DNA from: an uncultured Acetobacteraceae bacterium
GTDB taxonomy: Bacteria > Pseudomonadota > Alphaproteobacteria > Acetobacterales > Acetobacteraceae
Assembly (NCBI GenBank): GCA_903924985.1
Contig: CAIYDT010000134.1
Coordinates: 54,295-118,294 of the forward strand
Length of the DNA stretch: 64,000 bases
Reading direction: 5' to 3'
Shown here: piece after piece, positions 43,866 through 51,884 of the stretch
Position numbering within the stretch: the stretch's first letter is position 1
Layout: each line of letters begins with the position of its first letter
Made by a program: the position numbers and the translations under genes
Notes under the pieces: model-generated
Database searches by the model: none
What the model was told of the DNA's origin: nothing
Seen by the model: only the letters and a program-made list of their open reading frames with translations

Positions 43866-44689
43866 GACGATCTCCGTGTTGTGTCGAGCAACAAGCTCAG
43901 CATCCAAAGGGCCCCGGCGGTTAGCACGATGGCGGGTCCGGCGGGAATATCGGTGTGGTACGACAGCAGTAATCCCATGATCGAGGCAATCGCCGCCAAC
44001 ACAACAGACGCGCGCACCTGTCCTTGCAGCGAGGCGGACCAATGGCGGGAGGCGATCGCCGGCAGCATCATCAGACCAACCGACATCAGCGTCCCCAGCG
44101 CCACGAACCCCGCGACCACGCACAGCACCACCAGCGCCAGGAAGGTCAAATGCCACAGTCCGCCCTTGCCGCCCGTCGCGGCGAGGAAGCCAGGATCCAG
44201 GCTCTCCATGATCAACGGTCGCCAGATCAGCGCCAGCACCGGCAGGGTCACCGTCACAACCCCGGCCATGGCGAGCAACGCCGGGTCGTCCACCGCCAGC
44301 ACGCTGCCGAACAGCACATGTGTGAGATCGATGCCGCGCTGCGCCGAGATCAGCGCCACGCCCAGCGCCAGTGCGATCAGGTAGACGCCCGCGAGTTGGC
44401 TATCCTCCCGAGCACCTTTGCCGCGGGCGAGCCATCCTGCCAACAGCGCGACCGCCAGTCCGGCCGCGACCCCGCCCAATCCCATTGCCCAAACCGACAG
44501 CCCGGCGAAGGCGGCACCCAGTGCGATCCCTGGTAGCACCCCGTGCTGCATCACGTCGCTCATAAGGCTCATGCGGCGGAGGACCAGGAACACCCCCAGA
44601 GGTGGGGCGGCGACCGACAGAGCCAGGCAGCCGATCAAGGCGCGGCGCATGAACCCCAGCGCGAAGGGCGCAATGAGCAGATCGTGCAT
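43862..44689 (-). CDS. znuB: Zinc/manganese ABC transporter permease, ZnuB-like
   Basis: A 275-residue metal-chelate ABC-3 permease with about eight membrane helices. FVLRRMSLMSDVMQHGVLPGIALG is near the family's FLVLRRMSLIGDALSHAVLPG motif; VLFGSVLAVDDPALLAMAG and LMSVGLMMLPAIASRHW are the other signatures. ATG at 44689 shares one base with the znuC stop (TGATG). It imports Zn or Mn with ZnuC; the periplasmic partner ZnuA is not in the window. Zinc is preferred because of the Zur-like box upstream of the operon. Confidence 0.9.
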   Translation of the reverse strand: MHDLLIAPFALGFMRRALIGCLALSVAAPPLGVFLVLRRMSLMSDVMQHGVLPGIALGAAFAGLSVWAMGLGGVAAGLAVALLAGWLARGKGAREDSQLAGVYLIALALGVALISAQRGIDLTHVLFGSVLAVDDPALLAMAGVVTVTLPVLALIWRPLIMESLDPGFLAATGGKGGLWHLTFLALVVLCVVAGFVALGTLMSVGLMMLPAIASRHWSASLQGQVRASVVLAAIASIMGLLLSYHTDIPAGPAIVLTAGALWMLSLLLDTTRRSS

Positions 44690-45369
44690 CAAGCGGCCAC
44701 GCGCGGCGCCCAGGCGGCGGTAGGACCCCAGGTGGTGCGCTCACCGTTCAGGTGCAGAGTTTCGGGAAAATGGGCACGCACCAGATCGAGGTCGTGCAGC
44801 ACGGTGACGATCGTCCGGCCCTGCTGATGCCAGCGGTGCAGGATGCCCAGCAGGTCATGCGCCGTGGCGGTGTCGACGGCGGCGAAGGGCTCGTCCAGCA
44901 ACAGTACCGGCGCGTCCTGCAGGATCAGGCGTGCGAACAGCACCCGTTGGAACTGCCCAGCGGACAGAGCGCCGATCGCACGCCGCCCGAGGTCCGGTAA
45001 ACCAACGGCGGAAAGCGCCTGATCCGCCTGATCCAGCTGTGCTCGGCCGATCCCCCGAAACGGCCCCATCCGCCCCGACAGCCCGAGCGCCACGACGTCG
45101 CGGCAGGCAATGGGGAAGCCGCGGTCGAGTTGGCTACCTTGTGGGAGTAAAGCGATGTCGGCAGGCGTCAAGCCGCCTCGGTCGATCATGCCGGAAAACG
45201 GCGGATGCAGCCCAGCCAGTGCGCGCAACAGCGTGGTTTTGCCGGCACCATTGTCGCCGGTCAGGGCGGTGAGGCTGCCGGGGGCGAAGGCGCCGGAGAG
45301 GTCGCAGATCACCTTGCGCGCGCCATGCCGCAGGGTCAGATGGTCGAGGCGGATGAGGGGTGGAGTCAC
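44689..45369 (-). CDS. znuC: Zinc ABC transporter ATP-binding protein, ZnuC-like
   Basis: A 226-residue ABC ATPase. Walker A GDNGAGKTTLL, Q-loop LLPQGSQLDRGFPI, signature ALSAGQFQRVLFARL, Walker B VLLLDEPFAAVDTAT and the His switch VTVLHDLDLVRAHFP are present. LSAGQ in place of LSGGQ is typical of metal-uptake ATPases. The GTG at 45369 overlaps the stop of a 34-residue membrane micro-ORF (GTGA), which fixes the start. It is short compared with ZnuC of enteric bacteria (about 250), ending soon after the D-loop region. Confidence 0.9.
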   Translation of the reverse strand: MTPPLIRLDHLTLRHGARKVICDLSGAFAPGSLTALTGDNGAGKTTLLRALAGLHPPFSGMIDRGGLTPADIALLPQGSQLDRGFPIACRDVVALGLSGRMGPFRGIGRAQLDQADQALSAVGLPDLGRRAIGALSAGQFQRVLFARLILQDAPVLLLDEPFAAVDTATAHDLLGILHRWHQQGRTIVTVLHDLDLVRAHFPETLHLNGERTTWGPTAAWAPRVAA

Positions 45370-45470
45370 CGGATCGCCCAGACGACGCCGAGCCACACCA
45401 CCGCGATCATGGCGGCGGCCAGGATCAGGCGGGCAGAGGCACTGGCGGTTGGGGCGAGGGGGTCCGTCAT
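45366..45470 (-). CDS. 34-residue single-helix membrane micro-protein leading the zinc operon
   Basis: A micro-ORF from ATG 45470 to TGA at 45366. Residues 1-13 are polar and proline/serine rich (MTDPLAPTASASA); residues 15-33 form one hydrophobic helix bracketed by Arg14 and Arg34 (ends in VVWLGVVWAIR). It would place a single helix in the inner membrane. Its stop overlaps the znuC start in the GTGA manner used by real gene pairs here, which is the main support for translation. There is no ribosome site; the Zur-like palindrome lies two bases upstream, and a TATACC -10 element would put the transcript start at the ATG, so it may be leaderless. It could be an accessory subunit or a translational coupler. 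Confidence 0.6.
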   Translation of the reverse strand: MTDPLAPTASASARLILAAAMIAVVWLGVVWAIR

Positions 45471-45471
45471 G

Positions 45472-45484
45472 GTTATGGTATAAC
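45472..45484. promoter_or_regulatory. Zur-type operator of the zinc uptake operon
   Basis: GTTATGGTATAAC is a perfect GTTAT-N3-ATAAC palindrome, matching the core of Zur boxes reported for alphaproteobacteria (GTTATA..TATAAC style). It overlaps a plausible -10 (TATACC on the minus strand, with TTGCCC 18 bases upstream), so zinc-loaded Zur would block RNA polymerase. The promoter lies inside the 3' end/downstream flank of the ParA-like gene. No zur gene is in the window. Confidence 0.7.
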
Positions 45485-45515
45485 ATTACGCTATGGCGGA
45501 GGGCAACGGGGGCGG

Positions 45516-46511
45516 CTACGGCCTGAGCGGCATGCTGCATGCCTCCATGATGCGTTCGGTGAGTCGCCGAAAGTCCCGCCAGCAGTCCGCCACCGCGGCT
45601 TGATGTCCCCCGAACGCGCCATCGCCAGGACGAAGGGCAAACATCGGTTTGCGGGCTTCTTGTGCCAAGGGCATCAGAGAGCGGTAGTCCTTCAAGACCG
45701 CAAGGCAGTTGGGATCGTTATCGACGGATGTCTCGGCTATGGGGGGTTTGTCCAGAATGTATTCCCGATATTGTGCCGGCATTCTGGCAATCCAACGGCT
45801 GTAAGCACGTGCGGGCCGGCCCGCGGTCACCGAATGGCGCATCACAACATAGCCCGCAGGCGTCATTGTTCCCCTGGGCAACAGAGTTGCAAGGTTGGGA
45901 TCCGTGCACCGCACCTTGTTTCGGTCCCAAGTTTCGCGCCAGAGCCGGAGCGTCGGCCCCATATTGCGCAAACCCTGTAAGGAAAACAAATCGGCCCCTA
46001 ACGGTACAACAACGAAATCGCAGCCAAGAAGCACCGTGCGGTTAAGGGCACCTAAATTGGGACCAACGTCGAGCAGCGCGACGTCGGCATCGAACATGGC
46101 GCCCGCCGCGGCGACGGTTTGGGCGAAACTGCTCATCTCGCCAAAGGCCCTGAGGTCACCGATGGCACAGTTCGGCCATGCGGCCGATAGGGCATCTTCG
46201 CGACGCGATAGTCCTAAATCGCCAACGATCAGGCCCAAACGCTGATTGATGTCCTCCAGGACCGGGGGAAGGATAGCCCCAGTACCAAGGAAGCGCGGTG
46301 CGACGACCCCATCGATCGTTGGCGCGGGGGACGCTGTCCATATCTCCTCAAGGCGCTCTTCCTCCAGGAACATGCTGCTTAGATTAGCTTGCGGGTCGAG
46401 GTCCACGGCGACAACCCGTTGACCGAATTCCGCCAGCATCCATGCGATATGATAGACCAGCGTGGTTTTCCCAACACCGCCCATGTTGTTAAAAAAACCG
46501 ATTGTCTTCAT
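45516..46511 (-). CDS. ParA-like ATPase with Lys to Met in the deviant Walker A motif
   Basis: A 331-residue MinD/ParA-family ATPase. The N-terminus reads IGFFNNMGGVGKTTLVYHIAW. In ParA proteins the motif is KGGVGKT, and the first (signature) lysine contacts the partner's nucleotide; here it is Met10, one base change from AAG to ATG. The second lysine (GKT) is kept. VVAVDLDPQANLS is the switch I/Walker A' region, and VALLDVGPNLGALNRTVLL with VVVPLGADLFSLQGLRN the switch II and effector region. No ParB or centromere-like repeats are seen, so plasmid partition is unlikely. It overlaps the stop of the AlbA_2/HATPase gene by four bases, so the two form a module. Function unknown. Confidence 0.88.
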   Translation of the reverse strand: MKTIGFFNNMGGVGKTTLVYHIAWMLAEFGQRVVAVDLDPQANLSSMFLEEERLEEIWTASPAPTIDGVVAPRFLGTGAILPPVLEDINQRLGLIVGDLGLSRREDALSAAWPNCAIGDLRAFGEMSSFAQTVAAAGAMFDADVALLDVGPNLGALNRTVLLGCDFVVVPLGADLFSLQGLRNMGPTLRLWRETWDRNKVRCTDPNLATLLPRGTMTPAGYVVMRHSVTAGRPARAYSRWIARMPAQYREYILDKPPIAETSVDNDPNCLAVLKDYRSLMPLAQEARKPMFALRPGDGAFGGHQAAVADCWRDFRRLTERIMEACSMPLRP

Positions 46512-47695
46512 GGCACGGCCCGCACGGTGACGTGGACGTAGTTCGGTTCAATCCGAAATTCAGGCGTTGGATTGCCGTTGCGCGCAAGCGCGGCACGGGC
46601 GCGCGGAATTCCGGACCCGAAACGCTGAATAAAGTTCATGGCCTTCGCCGCGTCGCCCAGTGTGGGATTTCTGAGCTCGCTCAAACCGTCCGCGCCGAAC
46701 GACGCAGCGGTTACCGCACCATAAGGCCCGCCCGGACTTGTGATTTCAACGCGGTCGTCGTACCAGGTCAGCATGACCGGTGCATTGGAACCTTCGTACG
46801 TCCGGTGAATGACCGCATTGCGGATCAGTTCCTGTAGCGCGACAATTGGGTATGTTGGGCGATCACGTTGCACAGGCCCGGACAGGTCGGCCCGCACTTC
46901 GATATTGGCGCCCAAAATTTCATCGAGACGACGAAGTAGTGCCGCCAGTGCACCACCGATCTCCTTATGATCTCTTATGTCCTCGCCCGGGCTGGTGCCG
47001 TTATATCGAACGAATTGAACGTAGGCGCCTTTAATCCATGCTCGTGGGTCCTTGCCGCAAATCAGCAACCCGGCGGCGGTCGGCCGGCCATCAGGGGTTA
47101 GAAACCGGACAGCGCGAAGTTGATCCTCGATATCGCGTCCATTTTCCTCCAGCACGTCCGCGGCGATGGTGGCTGGGAGGTATTCCTCGCGGAAGCGCAG
47201 TAAATCCAGATCATGAATGGAGGCGCCTGACACCGGCTGCTGATCGAAGGGCAGGTTGCCCCATCGCCGCTTCTCGGTCAGGCGTCGCTCTTCTTCCGGT
47301 GTTGCATATGCCCGCCGTGGGCCGGTTCGGACACACACCCGACCCCGATATTTCAGTGGCGGATTGTCCGACGGCATGACCTCGACGATCGCCATCGTGC
47401 AACCGTCCAGAGTATGTTTCCGGGCGTACATCATCGGAAATGGTGAGACATTGCCGTTAGACCGGAAATCGGCGAGGGTCTGAATCAATTTCTCATCGAC
47501 TTCTAGATTCCCGCAATCGCCGTTATCTTTCACACCGACAAATAGCACTCCGGTTTCACGGCGGTTCGGGAGATCGTTGGCAAACGCACAGATGGCCTCA
47601 CCGAATTTGTCTTTATCCGCAACGCTCACCGTCCGCTCGACATTGTCGGCTTCCAGATCGCGCAAATACCGGCGGAGTTCGTCGTCTGACAGCAT
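46508..47695 (-). CDS. AlbA_2 (Schlafen-like) and HATPase_c_4 domain protein
   Basis: A 395-residue protein. The N-terminal AlbA_2/Schlafen AlbA-like domain spans about 15-130 (NVERTVSVADKDKFGEAICAFAND, then GVLFVGVKDNGDCG, then GRVCVRTGPRRAYA). The middle has a winged-helix-like segment around 165-215 (LLRFREEYLPATIA, LRFLTPDGRPTAAGLLIC). The C-terminal ATPase-like domain has ALQELIRNAVIHRTYEG and VEITSPGGPYG, the N-box and G1-type motifs of HATPase_c_4. Such proteins act as regulators or in defence contexts, and no defined role is known. Start ATG 47695 is chosen after a run of degenerate codons. It is translated together with a ParA-like ATPase. Confidence 0.85.
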   Translation of the reverse strand: MLSDDELRRYLRDLEADNVERTVSVADKDKFGEAICAFANDLPNRRETGVLFVGVKDNGDCGNLEVDEKLIQTLADFRSNGNVSPFPMMYARKHTLDGCTMAIVEVMPSDNPPLKYRGRVCVRTGPRRAYATPEEERRLTEKRRWGNLPFDQQPVSGASIHDLDLLRFREEYLPATIAADVLEENGRDIEDQLRAVRFLTPDGRPTAAGLLICGKDPRAWIKGAYVQFVRYNGTSPGEDIRDHKEIGGALAALLRRLDEILGANIEVRADLSGPVQRDRPTYPIVALQELIRNAVIHRTYEGSNAPVMLTWYDDRVEITSPGGPYGAVTAASFGADGLSELRNPTLGDAAKAMNFIQRFGSGIPRARAALARNGNPTPEFRIEPNYVHVTVRAVP

Positions 47696-47759
47696 CGGCC
47701 TGCTCCGCGCCGACACAACGCCGACGCTGCACAACCCTAGCAGACAGCTGGCGCCAGGG

Positions 47760-48839
47760 TCACCCCCCGATGCGGTTCCCCAGCAGCCGGGTCCAGCCGT
47801 GCGGGTCCGGCTCCGTGCCGTACTGGATCCCGACGATAGTGTCGTACAGCTTCTGCGTCAGCGCACCGGTCTTGCCGTCGCCGATGACGTAGCGCTCGCC
47901 TTTGTAGCCCAGCTCGCCTACCGGGGAGATCACGGCGGCGGTGCCCGTGCCCCACATCTCCAAATTCCCGGCCTTCGCGGCGGCGAGAACCTCATCGATG
48001 GAGACCTGCCGTTCGGACGTGCGCAGCCCCCAGGACCGCAGCAGCGTCAGCACGGAATCGCGGGTCACGCCGGCCAGGATGGCGCCGTTCAAGGGGGGCG
48101 TAATCACCTCGTCGCCGATCTTGACCATGATGTTCATGGTGCCGACCTCGTCGAGATACTTGTGCTCCACGCCATCGAGCCACAGCACCTGGGTGTAGCC
48201 GGCTTTATGCGCCTCTTCGGCGCCGAATAGCGAGGCAGCGTAGTTGCCGGCGGTTTTCGCCGCGCCCAACCCGCCTTTGACCGCCCGCACATGCGTGTCG
48301 GAGGCCAGGATGCGGACAGGGTTCATCCCCTCCTTGTAGTAGGCGCCCACCGGCCCGAGGATCACGTAGTAGAGATAGCTGTGCGACGGGTGCACGCCGA
48401 GGAACGCCTCGGTCGCGATCACAGTCGGGCGGATATACAGCGACGTGCCCGCCAACTTCGGCACCCAATGCTGATCGACCTCAACCAGCGCCCGAATGGA
48501 CTCCTCGACCATCGTCTGATCGATCTCCGGGATGCAAAGATAGTGCCCCGAGCGATTCAGGCGGGCGGCGTGGTCTTTCAGGCGGAACAGGCGGATCTGG
48601 CCGTCCTTGCCGCGGAACGCCTTGCACCCGTCGAAGATCGCCTGGCCGTAATGCAGCACGCAGGTCGCGGGATCCATGGTGAACGGCGCGTAGGGGACGA
48701 TGCGCGGATCATGCCAGCCCTTCCCTTCATGGTACTCCATCATGAACATGTGGTCGGTGAAGACCGTGCCGAACGTCAGCGTCTCATCGGCCGGCGGCTG
48801 CTTGGGCGTGGCGGTGCGGGTGATGGCGATCTCGGTCAC
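47760..48839 (-). CDS. ilvE: Branched-chain amino acid aminotransferase
   Basis: A 359-residue type II (eukaryote-like) branched-chain aminotransferase. FDGCKAFRGKDGQIRLFRL is the N-terminal signature, TSLYIRPTVIATEAFLGV the substrate loop, KGGLGAAKTAGNYAAS holds the PLP lysine and YLDEVGTMNIMV the phosphate-binding EVGTMN. The start is GTG 48839 with GAGA upstream. It catalyses the last step of Leu, Ile and Val synthesis and the first of their breakdown. It stands alone, following a 225-base gap that contains an amidohydrolase tail remnant. Confidence 0.95.
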   Translation of the reverse strand: MTEIAITRTATPKQPPADETLTFGTVFTDHMFMMEYHEGKGWHDPRIVPYAPFTMDPATCVLHYGQAIFDGCKAFRGKDGQIRLFRLKDHAARLNRSGHYLCIPEIDQTMVEESIRALVEVDQHWVPKLAGTSLYIRPTVIATEAFLGVHPSHSYLYYVILGPVGAYYKEGMNPVRILASDTHVRAVKGGLGAAKTAGNYAASLFGAEEAHKAGYTQVLWLDGVEHKYLDEVGTMNIMVKIGDEVITPPLNGAILAGVTRDSVLTLLRSWGLRTSERQVSIDEVLAAAKAGNLEMWGTGTAAVISPVGELGYKGERYVIGDGKTGALTQKLYDTIVGIQYGTEPDPHGWTRLLGNRIGG

Positions 48840-48918
48840 TTCATTCTCGCGGGTTCGGAGTTGGACGTTGGGTGGATAAATACGGCAGTACGGCTGTCCT
48901 TACAAGCGAGGACTCAAG

Positions 48919-49054
48919 TCAATCCATATAGCCTCATGGCGTTACCCCGGAACACCATAGTGTGCTCGGCGTTACTCAGCCGGATGGGGAAGGCGCCGCG
49001 GGAGACGATCACTTCCCGCCACGCCTCGGCCATGTACGGCAGCAGCGCGGTCAT
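48919..49054 (-). pseudogene. C-terminal remnant of an amidohydrolase_2 family gene
   Basis: A 45-residue open frame from ATG 49054 to TGA at 48919. It ends in LSNAEHTMVFRGNAMRLYGLT, the standard end of amidohydrolase_2 proteins (LSxAExxxxFGGNAxRLYGL), and starts with LLPYMAEAWREVIVSRG, also a late segment. The catalytic barrel is missing. It follows the LLM gene stop by five bases, so the LLM gene and an amidohydrolase were probably once coupled, as they still are at 49954-51884 on the other strand. It may still be translated as a short peptide. Confidence 0.65.
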
Positions 49055-49059
49055 TCCTC

Positions 49060-49884
49060 TTACAGGCCCTCCCCAGCCCGAGCGAACCGCTCTACCGTCT
49101 TCATGTAGGTATCGATGTCGCGGTCTTCGGGTGCGGCCATCACATGCTGTACCCCGGCATCGCGGTACATCGCCAGCGCGGACTTCATCTCATCGACGTT
49201 GTTGGCGTTGATGTTCACGCGGAGGGAAATGGTCCATGCCTCCTCCGGCCGCCCGGCGCGCAGGCGTTTCACCATGGCGGCCGCAGCCTCCGGCTTCACC
49301 CGGCTGCCGTGCCAGCCGTCGTTGCGTTGTGCTCGCGCGATGGCTGCGTCCGACGATCCGCCGATCCAGATGGGGATGTGGGAGATCGGTTGCGGTTGCG
49401 ATCGCATGTTCTCGATTTCGGCCGCGATGTATTTCGTTGGGAATGTTACCGGGTCCTGTGTCCAGACGGCGCGCATCATCGCGATGCCTTCGTCCATGCG
49501 GCGGCCGCGTTCCTTGAATGGCACCCCGAGGGCGTTGAACTCGGCCTCCAACCACCCGACGCCGCCGCCGAGGATCAGGCGCCCGTTGGACAGGTTGTGC
49601 AGCGTCGCCAGCTCCTTCGCCAAAGGCAGCGGATGCCGCAGCGGCAATACCAGCACGGACGTGCCCAGCCGCACCCGGCTGGTGCACGCGGCGGCCCAGG
49701 TCAGGGTCAGCACCGGATCCCAGAAATTGGGCGACGGCGGGTAGCCGCCATCCTTTGGGACAATGATGTGCTCGCTGACCCACACGTCGGTCAGGCCCAA
49801 CTCCTCGGCCTGGATGGCGACGCGGCGGATGGAGTCCGGCCCCGCCTTGCGGCCGATATGCGGCAGATGGATCCCGAGTTGCAT
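49060..49884 (-). CDS. LLM-class flavin-dependent oxidoreductase
   Basis: A 274-residue luciferase-like protein. MQLGIHLPHIGRKAGPDSI, ELGLTDVWVSEHIIVPKD, VRLGTSVLVLPLRHPLPLAKELA and GRLILGGGVGWLEAEFNALG follow the Rv2161c/F420-like LLM branch. IPIWIGGSSDAAIARAQR is the flavin-phosphate motif. The end is short of the usual 300 residues but complete. Start ATG 49884 follows GGGAGAACG. Divergent from another LLM gene 69 bases away; downstream lies the amidohydrolase tail. Substrate unknown. Confidence 0.88.
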   Translation of the reverse strand: MQLGIHLPHIGRKAGPDSIRRVAIQAEELGLTDVWVSEHIIVPKDGGYPPSPNFWDPVLTLTWAAACTSRVRLGTSVLVLPLRHPLPLAKELATLHNLSNGRLILGGGVGWLEAEFNALGVPFKERGRRMDEGIAMMRAVWTQDPVTFPTKYIAAEIENMRSQPQPISHIPIWIGGSSDAAIARAQRNDGWHGSRVKPEAAAAMVKRLRAGRPEEAWTISLRVNINANNVDEMKSALAMYRDAGVQHVMAAPEDRDIDTYMKTVERFARAGEGL

Positions 49885-49953
49885 GAACGTTCTCCCAAAC
49901 CTATCGTCGAACCGTGACGCTTTAACGGCGTTCCGTCCAGAGGGGAGAACAAG

Positions 49954-50979
49954 ATGCGATTCGGGCTCTTTGGCGGAGCGCGCACGTCCATGGGCGATCA
50001 GCCCAGCGACAGCCAGCAACTGCACGACTTCATCGACTACGTCGTGGAAGCCGAGGAACTCGGCTTCGAAAGCGTGTTCCTGGTGGAGCACCATTTCACC
50101 GGTTTCGGCCAGGTGTCGGCGTCACTGAACCTGCTGTCGTTCCTGGCGGCGCAGACCAGACGCATGCGGCTGGGTACCGCGGTCATGGTGTTGCCCTGGC
50201 ACAACCCCGCCTTGCTTGCCGAACAAGCCGCGACGGTGGACGTGCTGTCCGGCGGACGCCTGGACCTGGGGGTGGGCCGTGGCTACCGCTACAACGAATT
50301 CCACGGCTTCCGCATGGACATGGACGAAGCCGAGGCTCGGTATCAGGAATGCCTGTCCTTCATCCGCAAGGCCTGGACCACGCAGGGGCGTTTCTCCCAT
50401 CGGGGGAAATACTGGAATTACGACGACGTGGTAGTGGAGCCGGCGCCGCTGCAACGCCCGCACCCGCCGCTATGGATCGGCGCCAACAGCGCCGCGTCGA
50501 TTATCAAGACCGCGAACGACGGCATGAATTTGCTGATCGCACAGCATGGCACGCCCGAGGTGGTGGGCGAGAAAATCGCGATTTTCCGGGACGCGGTGGA
50601 AAAGGCGGGGCGGGTGTTCGACCCGTTCTCGGCCGGTGTGACGCGCGCGCTGCATGTTTGCTACACGCCGGAGGAACGCAACCGGCAGCATGAACTGCGC
50701 ATCCGGTTCATGCGCAACGTGCAGGAACTTTCTCTTCCTCCGTCCGGTCCGGTCGCCGGAAATCATTTCCAGGGCCACGGCGACGAAGCCGACATGCGCC
50801 GTAAGACCGAAACGGACGCGCTGATCGGCACGCCGGAGGAAATCATCGCCCGCCTCAAAGTCTACGAAGCCGCCGGCATCCGGCACATGCTGCTGATGGA
50901 CGTCGGCGGATCCCGCGAGGCTTTGCGCATTTTCGGCCGGGAAGTCATGCCCGAGTTTCGCGAAAATTCTGTGTCATGA
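49954..50979 (+). CDS. LLM-class flavin-dependent oxidoreductase
   Basis: A 341-residue luciferase-like monooxygenase. VVEAEELGFESVFLVEHHFTG, LNLLSFLAAQTRRMRLGTAVMVLPWHNPALLAEQAATVD and GGRLDLGVGRGYRYNEFHGF are full-strength bacterial luciferase-like motifs; PPLWIGANSAASIIKTAN is the flavin-phosphate region. Start ATG has AGGGGAGAACAAG before it. The stop overlaps the start of an amidohydrolase gene by four bases (ATGA), and that gene overlaps a secreted cytochrome fusion, giving a three-gene operon. An oxygenase followed by a hydrolase suggests stepwise attack on one compound. Confidence 0.9.
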   Translation: MRFGLFGGARTSMGDQPSDSQQLHDFIDYVVEAEELGFESVFLVEHHFTGFGQVSASLNLLSFLAAQTRRMRLGTAVMVLPWHNPALLAEQAATVDVLSGGRLDLGVGRGYRYNEFHGFRMDMDEAEARYQECLSFIRKAWTTQGRFSHRGKYWNYDDVVVEPAPLQRPHPPLWIGANSAASIIKTANDGMNLLIAQHGTPEVVGEKIAIFRDAVEKAGRVFDPFSAGVTRALHVCYTPEERNRQHELRIRFMRNVQELSLPPSGPVAGNHFQGHGDEADMRRKTETDALIGTPEEIIARLKVYEAAGIRHMLLMDVGGSREALRIFGREVMPEFRENSVS

Positions 50980-51884
50980 CAGACGACGAACTGCCCATCG
51001 TCGATGCCCACCACCATCTGTGGGACCTGGACGGCCCTATTCGCTACCCTTGGCTGGAGACCGGCGATCACGGATTCCTTGGTGATTACTCCCGAATCGC
51101 GCGGTCGTATTTGCCACCGGAGTACCGCCGCGATACCGCGTTGCACAACGTCATCGCCACCGTTCATATCGAAGCCGAGTGCGACCGCACCCAGCAACTG
51201 GCGGAAACCGAATGGGTCACGCGGATGGCGGCCGAACACGGCATGCCCAATGCCATCGTGGCGCATGTGTGGGTGGATACGCCGGAGTCCGAAGAGATTT
51301 TGGCGGGCCATAGGCGCTTTCCCTTGGTGCGCGGCATCCGCACCAAACCGATCATCGCCTCCGGCCCTGGTGAAAGCGTGCGCGGCCAACCCCGCAGCCT
51401 GCAGGACCCGAAATGGCGCAAGGGCCTGACGCTACTGGAGAAATACGACCTGTCCTGGGACTTGCGGGTTCCCTGGTACCATCTGGAAGAAGCCGCCGAA
51501 GTCTGCCGCGAACACCCCACTATGCGCATCGTGCTGAATCACACCGGCTACCCGCTGGATCGCTCCCCGGAACAAGTGTCGGTGTGGCGAAAAGGGATGG
51601 AGGCGCTGGCGGCCTGCCCGAATGTCTGGTGCAAGATTTCCGGCTTCACCGTGAAAGGCAAGCCGTGGACGCTGGCCATGCACGGCGGAATCATCCGCGA
51701 TACGATTTCGATGTTCGGGGCAGACCGTTGCATGTTCGCCTCAAACCACCCCGTGGACGGGGTAAAGGCGAGCTGGGACTGGATCTTCTGCCAGTTCAAG
51801 GCGGTGACGGCGGATATGCCGGATGCTGCCCGGCGGAAGCTGTTCGCGGACAACGCGCTGGCGTTTTACAGGATTCAACCATGA
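50976..51884 (+). CDS. Amidohydrolase_2 family hydrolase (lactonase-like)
   Basis: A 302-residue amidohydrolase. PIVDAHHHLWDLDG supplies the His-x-His metal ligands, VRGIRTKPIIASGPG and MRIVLNHTGYPLDRSPEQV the barrel centre, and MFASNHPVDG the C-terminal Asn/Asp region (the usual catalytic D is here in HPVD). HHHLWDLD and GPIRYPWLE resemble 2-pyrone-4,6-dicarboxylate lactonase and fucono-lactonase relatives. Coupled to the LLM gene upstream and the cytochrome/propeller gene downstream by four-base overlaps. Likely opens a lactone or ester formed by the LLM oxygenase (inference). Confidence 0.88.
   Translation: MTDDELPIVDAHHHLWDLDGPIRYPWLETGDHGFLGDYSRIARSYLPPEYRRDTALHNVIATVHIEAECDRTQQLAETEWVTRMAAEHGMPNAIVAHVWVDTPESEEILAGHRRFPLVRGIRTKPIIASGPGESVRGQPRSLQDPKWRKGLTLLEKYDLSWDLRVPWYHLEEAAEVCREHPTMRIVLNHTGYPLDRSPEQVSVWRKGMEALAACPNVWCKISGFTVKGKPWTLAMHGGIIRDTISMFGADRCMFASNHPVDGVKASWDWIFCQFKAVTADMPDAARRKLFADNALAFYRIQP

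Noticed and set aside
45516..47695. Calling the ParA/AlbA_2 pair a plasmid partition system or a proven defence system
   Set aside because: No ParB, centromere repeats or replication gene for the first; no known defence partner or experimental support for the second. It is kept as an uncharacterised module.
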